DNA of 64,000 bases from Alteromonas sp. MMG017 (lineage in GTDB: Bacteria; Pseudomonadota; Gammaproteobacteria; Enterobacterales; Alteromonadaceae): assembly GCF_018100795.1 (NCBI RefSeq), contig NZ_JAGJDY010000003.1:457340-521339 (forward strand), in the 5' to 3' direction. This document shows positions 9,809-18,237 of this stretch, one piece after another (within the stretch, counting starts at the first letter, position 1; the number at the start of each line of letters is the position of its first letter). The notes beneath the pieces were generated by a model. The model saw only the letters and a program-made list of their open reading frames with translations. It was not told the DNA's origin and did not search any database. Made by a program: the position numbers and the translations under genes.

Positions 9809-9845
9809 AAGCGTGATCATGGCTCAATATGAATGGATCACGCTT
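9809..9845. repeat. Perfect inverted repeat enclosing the ampG start codon
   Basis: AAGCGTGATC (9809-9818) and GATCACGCTT (9836-9845) are exact reverse complements separated by 17 bases. The proposed ATG of the downstream permease (9829) lies in the loop. In mRNA this would form a 10-bp stem over the translation start; in DNA it could be an operator. Confidence 0.5.
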
Positions 9846-11199
9846 TGGCCATGGAACGCATTTGTTAGACTCTCTCAAAACTTATCAAGACAGACGTTAC
9901 CTTAGTATTTTTCTATTTGGCATTACCAGTGGTTTTCCATGGATTATGATTGGTTCGGTGCTCTCAGCCTGGTTAAAAGATGAAGGCCTATCTCGGTCTG
10001 CCATTGGCTTGTTTGGTGCTATCTTTGCGGTCTATTCCTTCAATTTTCTTTGGTCTCCTTTAATTGACCGCGTAAAACCTCGCTTTCTTGGCCAGCGTCG
10101 AGGCTGGATTTTCATCATGCAAGGCGGCATTGCCCTGTGTTGTGCGTTGATGACACAACTTTCTGCTAATAGTCATTTGTTTTACTTAGCATTGGTGGGC
10201 TTACTCATTGCTATCTTTTCATCAACTCAAGATATTGCGATAGATGGCTATCGAATTGATGTCATTGAAGAAAATGACAACGACGGTTTGTCGGCAGCAT
10301 CATCTGTAGCCACCGCTGGTTGGTGGACGGGTTATGGTGGACTTGGAGCCATCCCATTTTTTATTGCAGACAACAGCAGCTGGTATTGGCCTGATATTTA
10401 CGGCTTACTCGCCCTTTTTATGCTTGTACTTATGGTCACCACGGTGTTTGCCAAAGAGCCTGACATAGATCGTGACTTACTGCGTAGCCAAGTGGTGGGG
10501 AGCCCAACACAGGGCAGTGCCGGAGAAGGCTCTTCTAAAATAGCGTTTTGGTTTAAACAAACCTTAGTGGCCCCTTTTTCAGAATTTTTCTCCCGTAATG
10601 GCGTCAAGCTCGCCCTCTCTTTTTTGCTGTTTATATTCTTGTTTAAAATTGGAGAAGCCTTCTTAGGAAGAATGAGTATCGTTTTTTACAAAGAAATTGG
10701 TTTTTCAAATAGTGATATAGGCACTTACTCAAAGCTGCTCAATTGGTGGGTGACCATTATCTTTTCTCTGATAGGTGGGCTAGTCAACATTCGCTACGGC
10801 ATTTACAAGGGGTTAATGACCGCCGGTATTGCTATGGCGGCTTCTAACCTTATGTTTTCCCTTATTGCTACCACTGGGCCTGATGTTACACTTCTGGCCG
10901 CTGCGGTTATTATCGACGGCTTTACGGCTGCTTGGAGCACCGTGGCCATGGTCGCTTTTATTTCTCTGTTGTGTAATCGCGCTTTCAGTGCCACCCAATA
11001 CGCCCTTATGGCATCGCTAAGTGTAGCGGGGAGAACCTTAGTGGCATCCAGTAGTGGTTTCGTGGTTGATTTCCTTGACGGTAATTGGAGCCAGTTCTTT
11101 GTTATTACAGCACTTATGGTTATTCCCAGCTTGCTGTTCTTACACAATATTCGACACAAAATCACTCATTTGGAAAAATCTAAAACTTCTGAGCAATAA
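9829..11199 (+). CDS. AmpG-like MFS permease
   Basis: A 456-residue inner-membrane protein with about 12 transmembrane helices. It resembles AmpG, the major-facilitator permease that brings anhydro-muropeptides from the periplasm into the cytoplasm for cell-wall recycling. Supporting segments are FGITSGFPWIMIGSVLSAWL in the first helix, SPLIDRVKPRFLGQRRGWI in the first cytoplasmic loop, and SSTQDIAIDGYRID in the helix 4-5 region, close to the family DIAxDAYR motif. A helix 6-7 loop of about 40 residues is Ser/Gly rich. The start codon lies in the loop of a perfect inverted repeat and has no clear Shine-Dalgarno. Other AmpG-like MFS paralogues exist, so the substrate is inferred. Confidence 0.8.
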   Translation: MNGSRFGHGTHLLDSLKTYQDRRYLSIFLFGITSGFPWIMIGSVLSAWLKDEGLSRSAIGLFGAIFAVYSFNFLWSPLIDRVKPRFLGQRRGWIFIMQGGIALCCALMTQLSANSHLFYLALVGLLIAIFSSTQDIAIDGYRIDVIEENDNDGLSAASSVATAGWWTGYGGLGAIPFFIADNSSWYWPDIYGLLALFMLVLMVTTVFAKEPDIDRDLLRSQVVGSPTQGSAGEGSSKIAFWFKQTLVAPFSEFFSRNGVKLALSFLLFIFLFKIGEAFLGRMSIVFYKEIGFSNSDIGTYSKLLNWWVTIIFSLIGGLVNIRYGIYKGLMTAGIAMAASNLMFSLIATTGPDVTLLAAAVIIDGFTAAWSTVAMVAFISLLCNRAFSATQYALMASLSVAGRTLVASSSGFVVDFLDGNWSQFFVITALMVIPSLLFLHNIRHKITHLEKSKTSEQ

Positions 11200-11442
11200 C
11201 GTTGCAATAACTCATTTCCCATCTAAAGTTAAACTACAGTGCATATAAGCAATGATGAGGAAATGAGTTCGTAAAAGGATAGCCTAAATTAGCCATACAA
11301 TAAGCGTTCACTTGGCTTCAAGATAGCTGATTAAAATACAGTAGTAGGCTTGGCGACAGCCCAATGGCTAAGTGAAAAATCAGTAACGGCTAAGAAAAAA
11401 CCAAGAATAGGCCAATAGTAGGCGTAGTAGCATGGAGTCGCT

Positions 11443-13629
11443 ATGAGCAAGAATGAAGTACCATTAAACGAAGCAACGCATCGGAATTTATACATCGCGA
11501 CAGGGTTTGCCGTAGTAATATTGTGTTTTTTCGCCTACCTATACCACTTTTTACACACCCACTATACGTTGTCGCAATCGCTAAATGCGAGCAACTCACT
11601 GCATCATGCACTCATTGAAATAGAAAAACGTATTGAGGCACTTGCTAAGCCACAACCTTCAGATGAAATAGCCACTATCCAGAGGGAGTTAATGCCCCTT
11701 GCCGTTGAAGCAAAGTATCACTTTCAACATGCTTTTTTAATTGACGATGCGCATTTCGATGACTTTAATACCCAGGCACTCAGTTTAGATGCCTATATCA
11801 GCGAACAACAAAGAAGCACTTCACTTTCACTTCCCGAGCAGGTTAAAGTTACTTTGTATTTGCTCCGTACTATTGTTGATTTACCCCCTAGTGAAGTAGC
11901 GGGTTATCTATCCCCCCCGCTTCAGCTTTCGCCACTTATTAGAGATATTAGGCTTCAAGAACAAATTACCTTAAATCGGTTAAGCCACAGTGCTCAAAAT
12001 CTCAAAGTAAGCTTGTTTGTGATTACCGCCTTGTTAGCACTTTCTCTTATGGCGCTGTGGCTATATGTTTTCTCAAAAATTAACCAAAATAGAACTCGTC
12101 TGCTTAAGAAAGAAGCGCATACCTCTTCGAAAAATCAAGAATCTGAAGCCTTACTTGAGAATGAAAAGCGCGACTTCCTGAACTTAATGAGCCACGAGTT
12201 TAGAGGGCCAATTAGTGCCATTATTACTGCACTAGAACTTATTCCTAACATGAAGCAGCAGCAAGGAAAGCTTATTCAACAAGCGGAACAATCATGCTAC
12301 CGGCTATTGAACTTAACCAATAACTTGCTCGATATTTTATCGATTGGTAGCGAACAAGATAAACACATTGGCCGGGTTGACCTTATCAGTTTGCTCGACG
12401 AATGTATTGCCCCTTACTCCGTTCAGGTTAGAGGGAAAAAAGTCGAATTTACGATGCATTGCAACCATAGCGTTCCCCACTTTATTGAAGGGGATGCCAC
12501 AAACTTATCTAAAGTCATCCGCAACACGTTAGACAATGCCGTTAAGTTCACACCCAATGGCATTATTGATGTAAATGTCACCACCTTGGTGAAAAACAAA
12601 AAGGTTTGCTTGGTCATAAAAGTGAGAGACTCAGGACTCGGCATTGCAGATGACATAAAGCCTAAAATTTTTGAACGTTTTTTTCGTGGCGAACAGCCGC
12701 TAGATCATCGGTTTCCAGGTGCTGGTATCGGGCTTACCGTAGTGCAAAAAAGCATTGATCAACTAGGTGGAAGCCTCTCGTTTACCAGCCAAGAGGGCAT
12801 TGGTACTGAATTTGTTGCCAATATTCCTATTACGCCTTTATCCGATATCGAAACACCCAAAATTAATACTAGCAATGCGCGTTTCGCTATTGTTGATGAT
12901 TTAGAAATTTCTCGACTGCATATACAAAACATTATTACTAGCGAAGGGTTTTCCGCCCGTTGCTTTGCTTCAGGTTCAGACCTACTAAGCTTGCATGATG
13001 AGTTACTACAATACACCGCCATTTTCGCCGACCTCTACATGCCTGGCATCGATGGTTTAGAGCTAACTCGAACACTTCATGCTATTTACGGAAAACGTAC
13101 ACCACCTATTGTGGTGTTATCGGCTACACCAGATATTGCCAATGTTATTGCAAACAGTCAGCTTGAAGTATGGCAATCGTTTGTTAAGCCGGTTGATAAA
13201 AACCGTATTGTGGATACACTCCATCATTTGGCGCAACCGAACAAATCAGCTTACCAAACAGTGAATCATGCCAAAGTGTTGGTGGTAGAAGATGAGCCTA
13301 TCAATGCCCAAATGCTGGAAAACATGCTGATATGCATGGGTCACTCACCTAAAACTGTCACCACTGGCAACGATGCCATCATTCAAGCCAGTGAAGAGTC
13401 TTACGACGCTATTTTGTTAGATATTAATTTACCTGATATTAGCGGATTAGAGGTGGCAAAAATTATTAAAGAGAAAAAGCCAAACATTCCCATCGTTGCT
13501 ATTACAGCTAACGCACATAAAGACGACAAAAAAGCCTCTGAACTTGCTGGTATTCGCTACCACTTAGTTAAACCTGTTACCTTCCAAGAGTTGAAAAACA
13601 CCTTAGATTTAACCCTATTGAAACTATAA
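11443..13629 (+). CDS. Hybrid sensor histidine kinase with two receiver domains
   Basis: A 728-residue membrane sensor kinase. Transmembrane helices at about 17-39 and 187-208 enclose a helical periplasmic sensor of about 150 residues. A short coiled linker leads to HisKA (phosphoacceptor His in NLMSHEFRGP, near residue 250) and a HATPase_c domain (N box NTLDNAVKFTP near 362, G box GAGIGLT near 426). Two receiver domains follow: REC1 with Asp in FADLYMPG near 529 and REC2 with Asp in LLDINLPD near 660. Both keep the acidic pair and Lys. There is no Hpt domain or output domain, so a phosphotransfer partner elsewhere is expected. The signal and target are unknown. It is transcribed alone. Confidence 0.9.
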   Translation: MSKNEVPLNEATHRNLYIATGFAVVILCFFAYLYHFLHTHYTLSQSLNASNSLHHALIEIEKRIEALAKPQPSDEIATIQRELMPLAVEAKYHFQHAFLIDDAHFDDFNTQALSLDAYISEQQRSTSLSLPEQVKVTLYLLRTIVDLPPSEVAGYLSPPLQLSPLIRDIRLQEQITLNRLSHSAQNLKVSLFVITALLALSLMALWLYVFSKINQNRTRLLKKEAHTSSKNQESEALLENEKRDFLNLMSHEFRGPISAIITALELIPNMKQQQGKLIQQAEQSCYRLLNLTNNLLDILSIGSEQDKHIGRVDLISLLDECIAPYSVQVRGKKVEFTMHCNHSVPHFIEGDATNLSKVIRNTLDNAVKFTPNGIIDVNVTTLVKNKKVCLVIKVRDSGLGIADDIKPKIFERFFRGEQPLDHRFPGAGIGLTVVQKSIDQLGGSLSFTSQEGIGTEFVANIPITPLSDIETPKINTSNARFAIVDDLEISRLHIQNIITSEGFSARCFASGSDLLSLHDELLQYTAIFADLYMPGIDGLELTRTLHAIYGKRTPPIVVLSATPDIANVIANSQLEVWQSFVKPVDKNRIVDTLHHLAQPNKSAYQTVNHAKVLVVEDEPINAQMLENMLICMGHSPKTVTTGNDAIIQASEESYDAILLDINLPDISGLEVAKIIKEKKPNIPIVAITANAHKDDKKASELAGIRYHLVKPVTFQELKNTLDLTLLKL

Positions 13630-13638
13630 GAGTAAACG

Positions 13639-13672
13639 CAGAGTTGGTGTAATAAGCGCACTACCAACTCTG
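13639..13672 (+). terminator. Hairpin downstream of hybrid kinase gene
   Basis: A 10-bp stem (CAGAGTTGGT at 13639-13648 with 13663-13672) and a 14-base loop, followed only by TTT. It sits between the kinase stop (13629) and the convergent diguanylate cyclase stop (13724). A weak terminator is possible. Confidence 0.4.
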
Positions 13673-13723
13673 TTTGAAGCTACCGAAAAAGACTATGCAT
13701 GTAGTTGCATTGCAAATAGTTGC

Positions 13724-14683
13724 TTACACTCCGGCTAGCGCGCTAATACAGTATTTGTTCCGCCCACTTTCTTTAGCTTCGTAAAGCGCTTGGTCGGCTT
13801 TTTCAAGCCAAGCCATAGAGCTTTTACTATGAGGGTCGAATTCAGCTAAACCCAAACTCACCGTAAAAGTAATTTCTTCACCATCGTGCTCTACCACCAA
13901 ACGTTCCGCTAAACGACGAATACGCTCAGCCACTATAACGGCCTTTTCAACGGGTGAGTCGGTAAGAATCACGGCAAATTCTTCGCCGCCATAACGGCCT
14001 GCTAAATCAGTTTCCCGGACGCAGCGCGTGATAAGCGCGGACAGCATCTGAATCACTTTATCGCCTGCTTGGTGACCATAAGTATCGTTCACTTTTTTAA
14101 AGTGATCGATGTCTAACATCATTGCGGTACTCGCCTTTTCTTGGCGCTTGGCTAACTTATAAGATTGCTCAAAACGCTCCTGCCAGTATCGACGATTAAA
14201 CAGCCCCGTTAAGCCATCAATTCGGCTGGCTGTTTTAAGCTCTTCATTCAGCCTTTCCATACCAATTTTGCTAAGTGCTTGGTCTGTTACGTCATAAACG
14301 ACGATACAGAACTTCTCAACATCACCGGTTTCAGAAATTAGTGGAAACATGGTCACGTTCTGATACATGAAACTGGCTTGGCAGGTAATAGGTCTATTGC
14401 CGCCAAATTTAAATAAGTATTGGCGCTGTTCCCAAATAATAAATACTGGGCTTTTTAAGTTAAAGACCGGTCCTGATTTAAGCCTCAGCCAATTTTCATC
14501 AATCTCTGAAAAATGGGTAAATAAGGAGGTACCTTTAATATCGTGGGGTAGAATTGAAGAGTGGTTCTCCATGAATTTATTCCACGCTTCCACTACGAAA
14601 TCTCGGTTTAGTACAACAATACCCACTTCGATAGAGTCGAGCAGTTCAGCGGGTAAATTTCCACCTGCAGTCAGTGAAATCAT
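13724..14683 (-). CDS. PAS-GGDEF diguanylate cyclase
   Basis: A 319-residue cytoplasmic diguanylate cyclase that would make cyclic di-GMP from two GTP. An N-terminal PAS-like domain spans about 8-130 (LLDSIEVGIVVLNRDFVVEAWN). The GGDEF domain spans about 155-315, with the active-site motif GGEEF near residue 232. An RxxD inhibitory site (RETD) lies exactly five residues before it, so product feedback is expected. The start ATG overlaps the stop of the upstream REC-CheC regulator by one base (TAATG), indicating translational coupling and a joint role. It is the last gene of the minus-strand run that begins at rppH. Confidence 0.92.
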   Translation of the reverse strand: MISLTAGGNLPAELLDSIEVGIVVLNRDFVVEAWNKFMENHSSILPHDIKGTSLFTHFSEIDENWLRLKSGPVFNLKSPVFIIWEQRQYLFKFGGNRPITCQASFMYQNVTMFPLISETGDVEKFCIVVYDVTDQALSKIGMERLNEELKTASRIDGLTGLFNRRYWQERFEQSYKLAKRQEKASTAMMLDIDHFKKVNDTYGHQAGDKVIQMLSALITRCVRETDLAGRYGGEEFAVILTDSPVEKAVIVAERIRRLAERLVVEHDGEEITFTVSLGLAEFDPHSKSSMAWLEKADQALYEAKESGRNKYCISALAGV

Positions 14684-15708
14684 TATGAAGCCTCCTTTTC
14701 GACATCCACTAAACGCCCATAAATATGGTTCATCGCTTCATCGGGAAATAGGAGTAACAAATCGAATGCAATATCTCTGGCTTTAATGGCGTAACCAATT
14801 TCGATTGCCATTACCTTGCCCCACTTCTTAACATTGTCGTTAAGTAACGCAGCTAGCCCTTGATGTCGACCGAGTAATACAGGAAGCGTATGACTAAATG
14901 ACACGTTTAGTTGTTCAGACAATCCATTTAAGCATGCACCAATGAGAATATTCGACACATCCATTAATGCTTCAAGCTCTAAGCTTCCCGTAGACTGGTG
15001 AGCATCGTATTTTAGTAACTCAACGATGTTTTGCGAGTTAGTATCATTGAAAATAACCAGCGCCTCGCCGCGAATTCCGGCACTAACAAAGCCTTTCGAC
15101 ACGGCTGAAACACAGTCGTTGCGATTTATCTCGGCGATGGCCATCGACAACTCATTACTTTCTAGCAAATTTACATTGGGAATAGGCAGGTCGACAAACT
15201 CGCCCATAAGCTGTGCTAGGCTTTCACCAGCCCGGCCCATAGCGATATTCACCATTTCTCGATAAGCATCTAGCTTATCGTCCAACGAGGACGCATCGGT
15301 GTCTCTTGCAACGGCTTCTCGCTGTATTGCTGTAGAAACGCCACTATAGATACCGTAAGAAGATAGAATGTTAGTGAGCTTTTCGTTATCAATAGGTTTA
15401 CGAATAAAATCGATAGCACCTAAAGCCAACATTCGATCTCGCGCTTGCGCTTGTACGTCTCCTGATACCACAATAACCAAACAAGGTAAGTCTTCCTTAC
15501 GAATGGCCTCCATGGTTTCATAGCCGTCCATGACGGGCATATTCAGGTCAAGAAAGACCACATCGCCTTTACCAGCACGGATAACCTCAAGGGCTTCTTG
15601 TCCATTACCGGCAAATGAAATCTCTACGTCCCAACTATCTGGGATACTGCGCGCCATCTGACGTCGCGCAAAGCCTGAATCATCACATATAAGAATAGGT
15701 GTAGACAC
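14683..15708 (-). CDS. Response regulator with CheC/CheX-like output domain
   Basis: A 341-residue protein with a receiver domain (about 1-122; acidic pair Asp9/Asp10, phosphoacceptor Asp54 in VFLDLNMP, Lys in IRKPID) joined to a C-terminal CheC-like domain (about 150-330; EMVNIAMGRAGESLAQLMG and LEALMDVSNILIGACLNGL). CheC/CheX proteins dephosphorylate CheY-P, so this may be a phosphatase or scaffold controlled by phosphorylation. GTG is the start: it sits 5 bases after AAGGAGG, which itself overlaps the thyA stop codon. The gene overlaps the downstream diguanylate cyclase by one base, suggesting that the two work together in a cyclic-di-GMP signalling step. The cognate kinase is not evident. 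Confidence 0.87.
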   Translation of the reverse strand: MSTPILICDDSGFARRQMARSIPDSWDVEISFAGNGQEALEVIRAGKGDVVFLDLNMPVMDGYETMEAIRKEDLPCLVIVVSGDVQAQARDRMLALGAIDFIRKPIDNEKLTNILSSYGIYSGVSTAIQREAVARDTDASSLDDKLDAYREMVNIAMGRAGESLAQLMGEFVDLPIPNVNLLESNELSMAIAEINRNDCVSAVSKGFVSAGIRGEALVIFNDTNSQNIVELLKYDAHQSTGSLELEALMDVSNILIGACLNGLSEQLNVSFSHTLPVLLGRHQGLAALLNDNVKKWGKVMAIEIGYAIKARDIAFDLLLLFPDEAMNHIYGRLVDVEKEAS

Positions 15709-15717
15709 AAAACCTCC

Positions 15718-16551
15718 TTATATTGCGACGGGTGCTTTTATGTGAGGGTGAGACTGGTAGCCTTTAAGCGTAAAGTCCTCAAATGAAAAATCAAAAATGT
15801 CTTTCACGCTTTCGTTTAATTCCATAACGGGCGGCGCGAAAGGTTCTCGGCTTAATTGCAGGTCAACTTGCTCTAGATGATTACTATATAAATGCGCATC
15901 ACCCAATGTCAGAATGAAATCACCCGGCGCTAGGTCACATACTTGGGCGATCATCATAGTGAGTAAGGCATAGCTAGCAATATTAAAAGGAATACCTAAG
16001 AAAATATCACCACTGCGCTGATATAGCTGACAACTCAATTTGCCATCAAGCACATAGAATTGAAACATGGTATGACACGGTGGCAATGCTTGCTTACCCA
16101 TACTCGCATTTTCACTTGGCGAATATTGTGTATCTGGCAATACAGACGGATTCCATGCACTGACAATAAGACGGCGAGAATCTGGATTGGTTTTGATTTG
16201 GTCAATCACATCGGCTATCTGATCGATAGTTGTACCATCGCCATTGTCCCAACTGCGCCACTGCTTACCGTAGACAGGGCCTAATTCGCCCTCTTCTGTT
16301 GCCCAACCATCCCAAATGCTCACGCCATTTTCTTTCAAATAAGCGATGTTACTTTCGCCTTTCAAGAACCATAGCAGCTCGTGAATAATAGATTTAAGGT
16401 GGCATTTTTTAGTGGTAACTAACGGAAAGCCTTGTTGTAAATCAAACCGCATTTGATAGCCAAATACACTTAACGTACCGGTTCCAGTGCGGTCTTCCTT
16501 TTTTACACCTGTATCACGTACATGGCGCATCAATGCGAGATATTCTTTCAT
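15718..16551 (-). CDS. thyA: Thymidylate synthase
   Basis: A 277-residue cytoplasmic enzyme that methylates dUMP to dTMP with methylene-tetrahydrofolate. The active-site Cys lies in [11 protein letters not shown] near residue 159. The dUMP-binding residues are in [19 protein letters not shown], and the N-terminal folate/phosphate loop is [12 protein letters not shown]. It is slightly longer than the E. coli enzyme (264) because of an insertion around the [20 protein letters not shown] segment. It lies 12 bases downstream of lgt, the conserved lgt-thyA pair. The dihydrofolate it produces is recycled by FolA, encoded further along the window. Confidence 0.97.
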   Translation of the reverse strand: MKEYLALMRHVRDTGVKKEDRTGTGTLSVFGYQMRFDLQQGFPLVTTKKCHLKSIIHELLWFLKGESNIAYLKENGVSIWDGWATEEGELGPVYGKQWRSWDNGDGTTIDQIADVIDQIKTNPDSRRLIVSAWNPSVLPDTQYSPSENASMGKQALPPCHTMFQFYVLDGKLSCQLYQRSGDIFLGIPFNIASYALLTMMIAQVCDLAPGDFILTLGDAHLYSNHLEQVDLQLSREPFAPPVMELNESVKDIFDFSFEDFTLKGYQSHPHIKAPVAI

Positions 16552-16563
16552 CTTTCTTCTTAT

Positions 16564-17367
16564 TTATTGTTTAATTTGTTGCTGTTGGCGGGTGTAGGCG
16601 CGCACTAATAGCCCTATGCCTAATGCAATCATAGGTAAACATAATAGCTGCCCTTGGCTTAGCCCCATTTGGTATAAACCAATGTGAGCATCTGGCTCTC
16701 TAAAGTACTCCACGATAAAACGGAAACTCCCATAGCCAAGTAAAAAGACACCACTTACCGCGCCAACCGGTCGAGGTTTAGCAGAATAAAGCCATAAAAT
16801 AACAAACAATAATACGCCTTCCAAGGCAAATTCATATAACTGGGAAGGATGGCGAGGCACATTACCGGCACTTGGGAAAATGATTGCCCAAGGCACATCA
16901 GTGGTACGGCCCCATAATTCAGCGTTAAGGAAGTTTCCAATGCGTCCTGCGCCCAAGCCAATGGGCACTAAGGGAGCCACGAAATCACCTAAACGTAAAA
17001 ACGTGGTTTTCATTCGCTTAGCCTGCCACATTAAGGCCACTAATACGCCAACAAGTCCGCCATGGAACGACATACCACCGGCCCATATTTTAAACAGGTA
17101 GAGGGGATTTTCTAGAAACATGCCAAACTGATAGAAGAACACATAGCCAATGCGACCACCCAAAATCACACCAACAAAGCTCCAGAACAATAAATCACTT
17201 AGTTGATCTCGCGTCCATTCAGTACGAGACAAACGCTTCTGCGCTAGCAAATATGCGGCAATAAAACCAACGAGGTACATCATGCCGTACCAACGGACAC
17301 TTAATGGCCCGAGGCTAAAAATAATAGGGTCTATACTGGGAAAAACCAAATAACTGCTTTCAGCCAT
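16564..17367 (-). CDS. lgt: Prolipoprotein diacylglyceryl transferase
   Basis: A 267-residue inner-membrane enzyme with about seven helices that transfers diacylglycerol from phosphatidylglycerol to the lipobox Cys of prolipoproteins. The Lgt signature [15 protein letters not shown] is present at about residues 139-153, as are the N-terminal [12 protein letters not shown] and the HGGLVGV segment. It starts four bases after the stop of the TSUP transporter and precedes thyA by 12 bases, the usual gammaproteobacterial order. Clients in this window would include NlpD and the NodT-type outer-membrane factor. Confidence 0.96.
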   Translation of the reverse strand: MAESSYLVFPSIDPIIFSLGPLSVRWYGMMYLVGFIAAYLLAQKRLSRTEWTRDQLSDLLFWSFVGVILGGRIGYVFFYQFGMFLENPLYLFKIWAGGMSFHGGLVGVLVALMWQAKRMKTTFLRLGDFVAPLVPIGLGAGRIGNFLNAELWGRTTDVPWAIIFPSAGNVPRHPSQLYEFALEGVLLFVILWLYSAKPRPVGAVSGVFLLGYGSFRFIVEYFREPDAHIGLYQMGLSQGQLLCLPMIALGIGLLVRAYTRQQQQIKQ

Positions 17368-17371
17368 ACGC

Positions 17372-18178
17372 TTAATTAATTCCTACAAACATTTTGATAC
17401 TTACCAACACTAACAAACACGCTAGCATTGCTTTTAAAACTCGAGTATTAACCCGCTGGCCCAGCTTTGCGCCAATACCTGCGGTAAATATTGATGTGGT
17501 GACAATACCTGCTGTGGCGGGCAAATATACGTAACCTAAACTCCACTGTGGCATACCTGCTTGCTGCCACCCTGCAGCAACAAAACTGGCGGTGCCAAAT
17601 ATTGCGATTAACAAGCCACTAAATGCCGCGCAACCAATCGCCAATCTTATATTAATTCTGAACCAGACTAAGGCTGGCACTAACAAAGCGCCACCACCAA
17701 TACCCATCAGAGCGCTAATTAAACCTGTGCCACAACCTACGCAACTTAGCACCCATGGTGACGCTTCGCTGTCTGATGTTTTCTGCTTACCGAATATCAT
17801 TTGTGCGGCAATAATAATAACCAGAACCGCAAAGATATCTTTTAATAGCGCACCGGAAATATGACTGGCAATTTGCGCCCCTAAGATAGCACCTATTGCT
17901 ATACCAAACCCAGTATAAAGCACTGTTGGTTTATGGATATTACCTAAGCGATAGTGTGCGAACGCAGACGACATGCCCGTAAAAATAATGGTAGAAAGTG
18001 AGGTAGCTATGGCCACCGGCATCACAGTCTCAACGGTCATACCAGCAAAGTGAATCAGTAAGTAGGAGAGTACAGGAACGATGATAAGACCACCACCTAT
18101 ACCTAACATTCCTGCTAATAACCCGACGATCACGCCAAGGACTAAGCAGCTCACAAAAATGATGGTTAACGGTTCCAT
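17372..18178 (-). CDS. TSUP family (TauE/SafE) permease
   Basis: A 268-residue inner-membrane protein with about eight helices built as two homologous halves. The halves carry matching glycine-rich repeats: [19 protein letters not shown] and [23 protein letters not shown] proteins export or import sulfur-containing or organic anions such as sulfite or sulfoacetate; the substrate here is unknown. It is inserted between ptsP and lgt in an otherwise conserved cluster and is close-packed with lgt (4 bases), so it is probably cotranscribed. Confidence 0.9.
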   Translation of the reverse strand: MEPLTIIFVSCLVLGVIVGLLAGMLGIGGGLIIVPVLSYLLIHFAGMTVETVMPVAIATSLSTIIFTGMSSAFAHYRLGNIHKPTVLYTGFGIAIGAILGAQIASHISGALLKDIFAVLVIIIAAQMIFGKQKTSDSEASPWVLSCVGCGTGLISALMGIGGGALLVPALVWFRINIRLAIGCAAFSGLLIAIFGTASFVAAGWQQAGMPQWSLGYVYLPATAGIVTTSIFTAGIGAKLGQRVNTRVLKAMLACLLVLVSIKMFVGIN

Positions 18179-18237
18179 TCAAAATCCTTTATCACACAGC
18201 AGAATCTAGCATTTACACTGCTAGCGCCATGCCTATT

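Noticed and set aside
13640..13653. 14-base word AGAGTTGGTGTAAT shared with 58987-59000
   Set aside because: Several chance 14-base matches are expected in 64 kb; the two contexts differ (a terminator-like stem versus an operator-like repeat).
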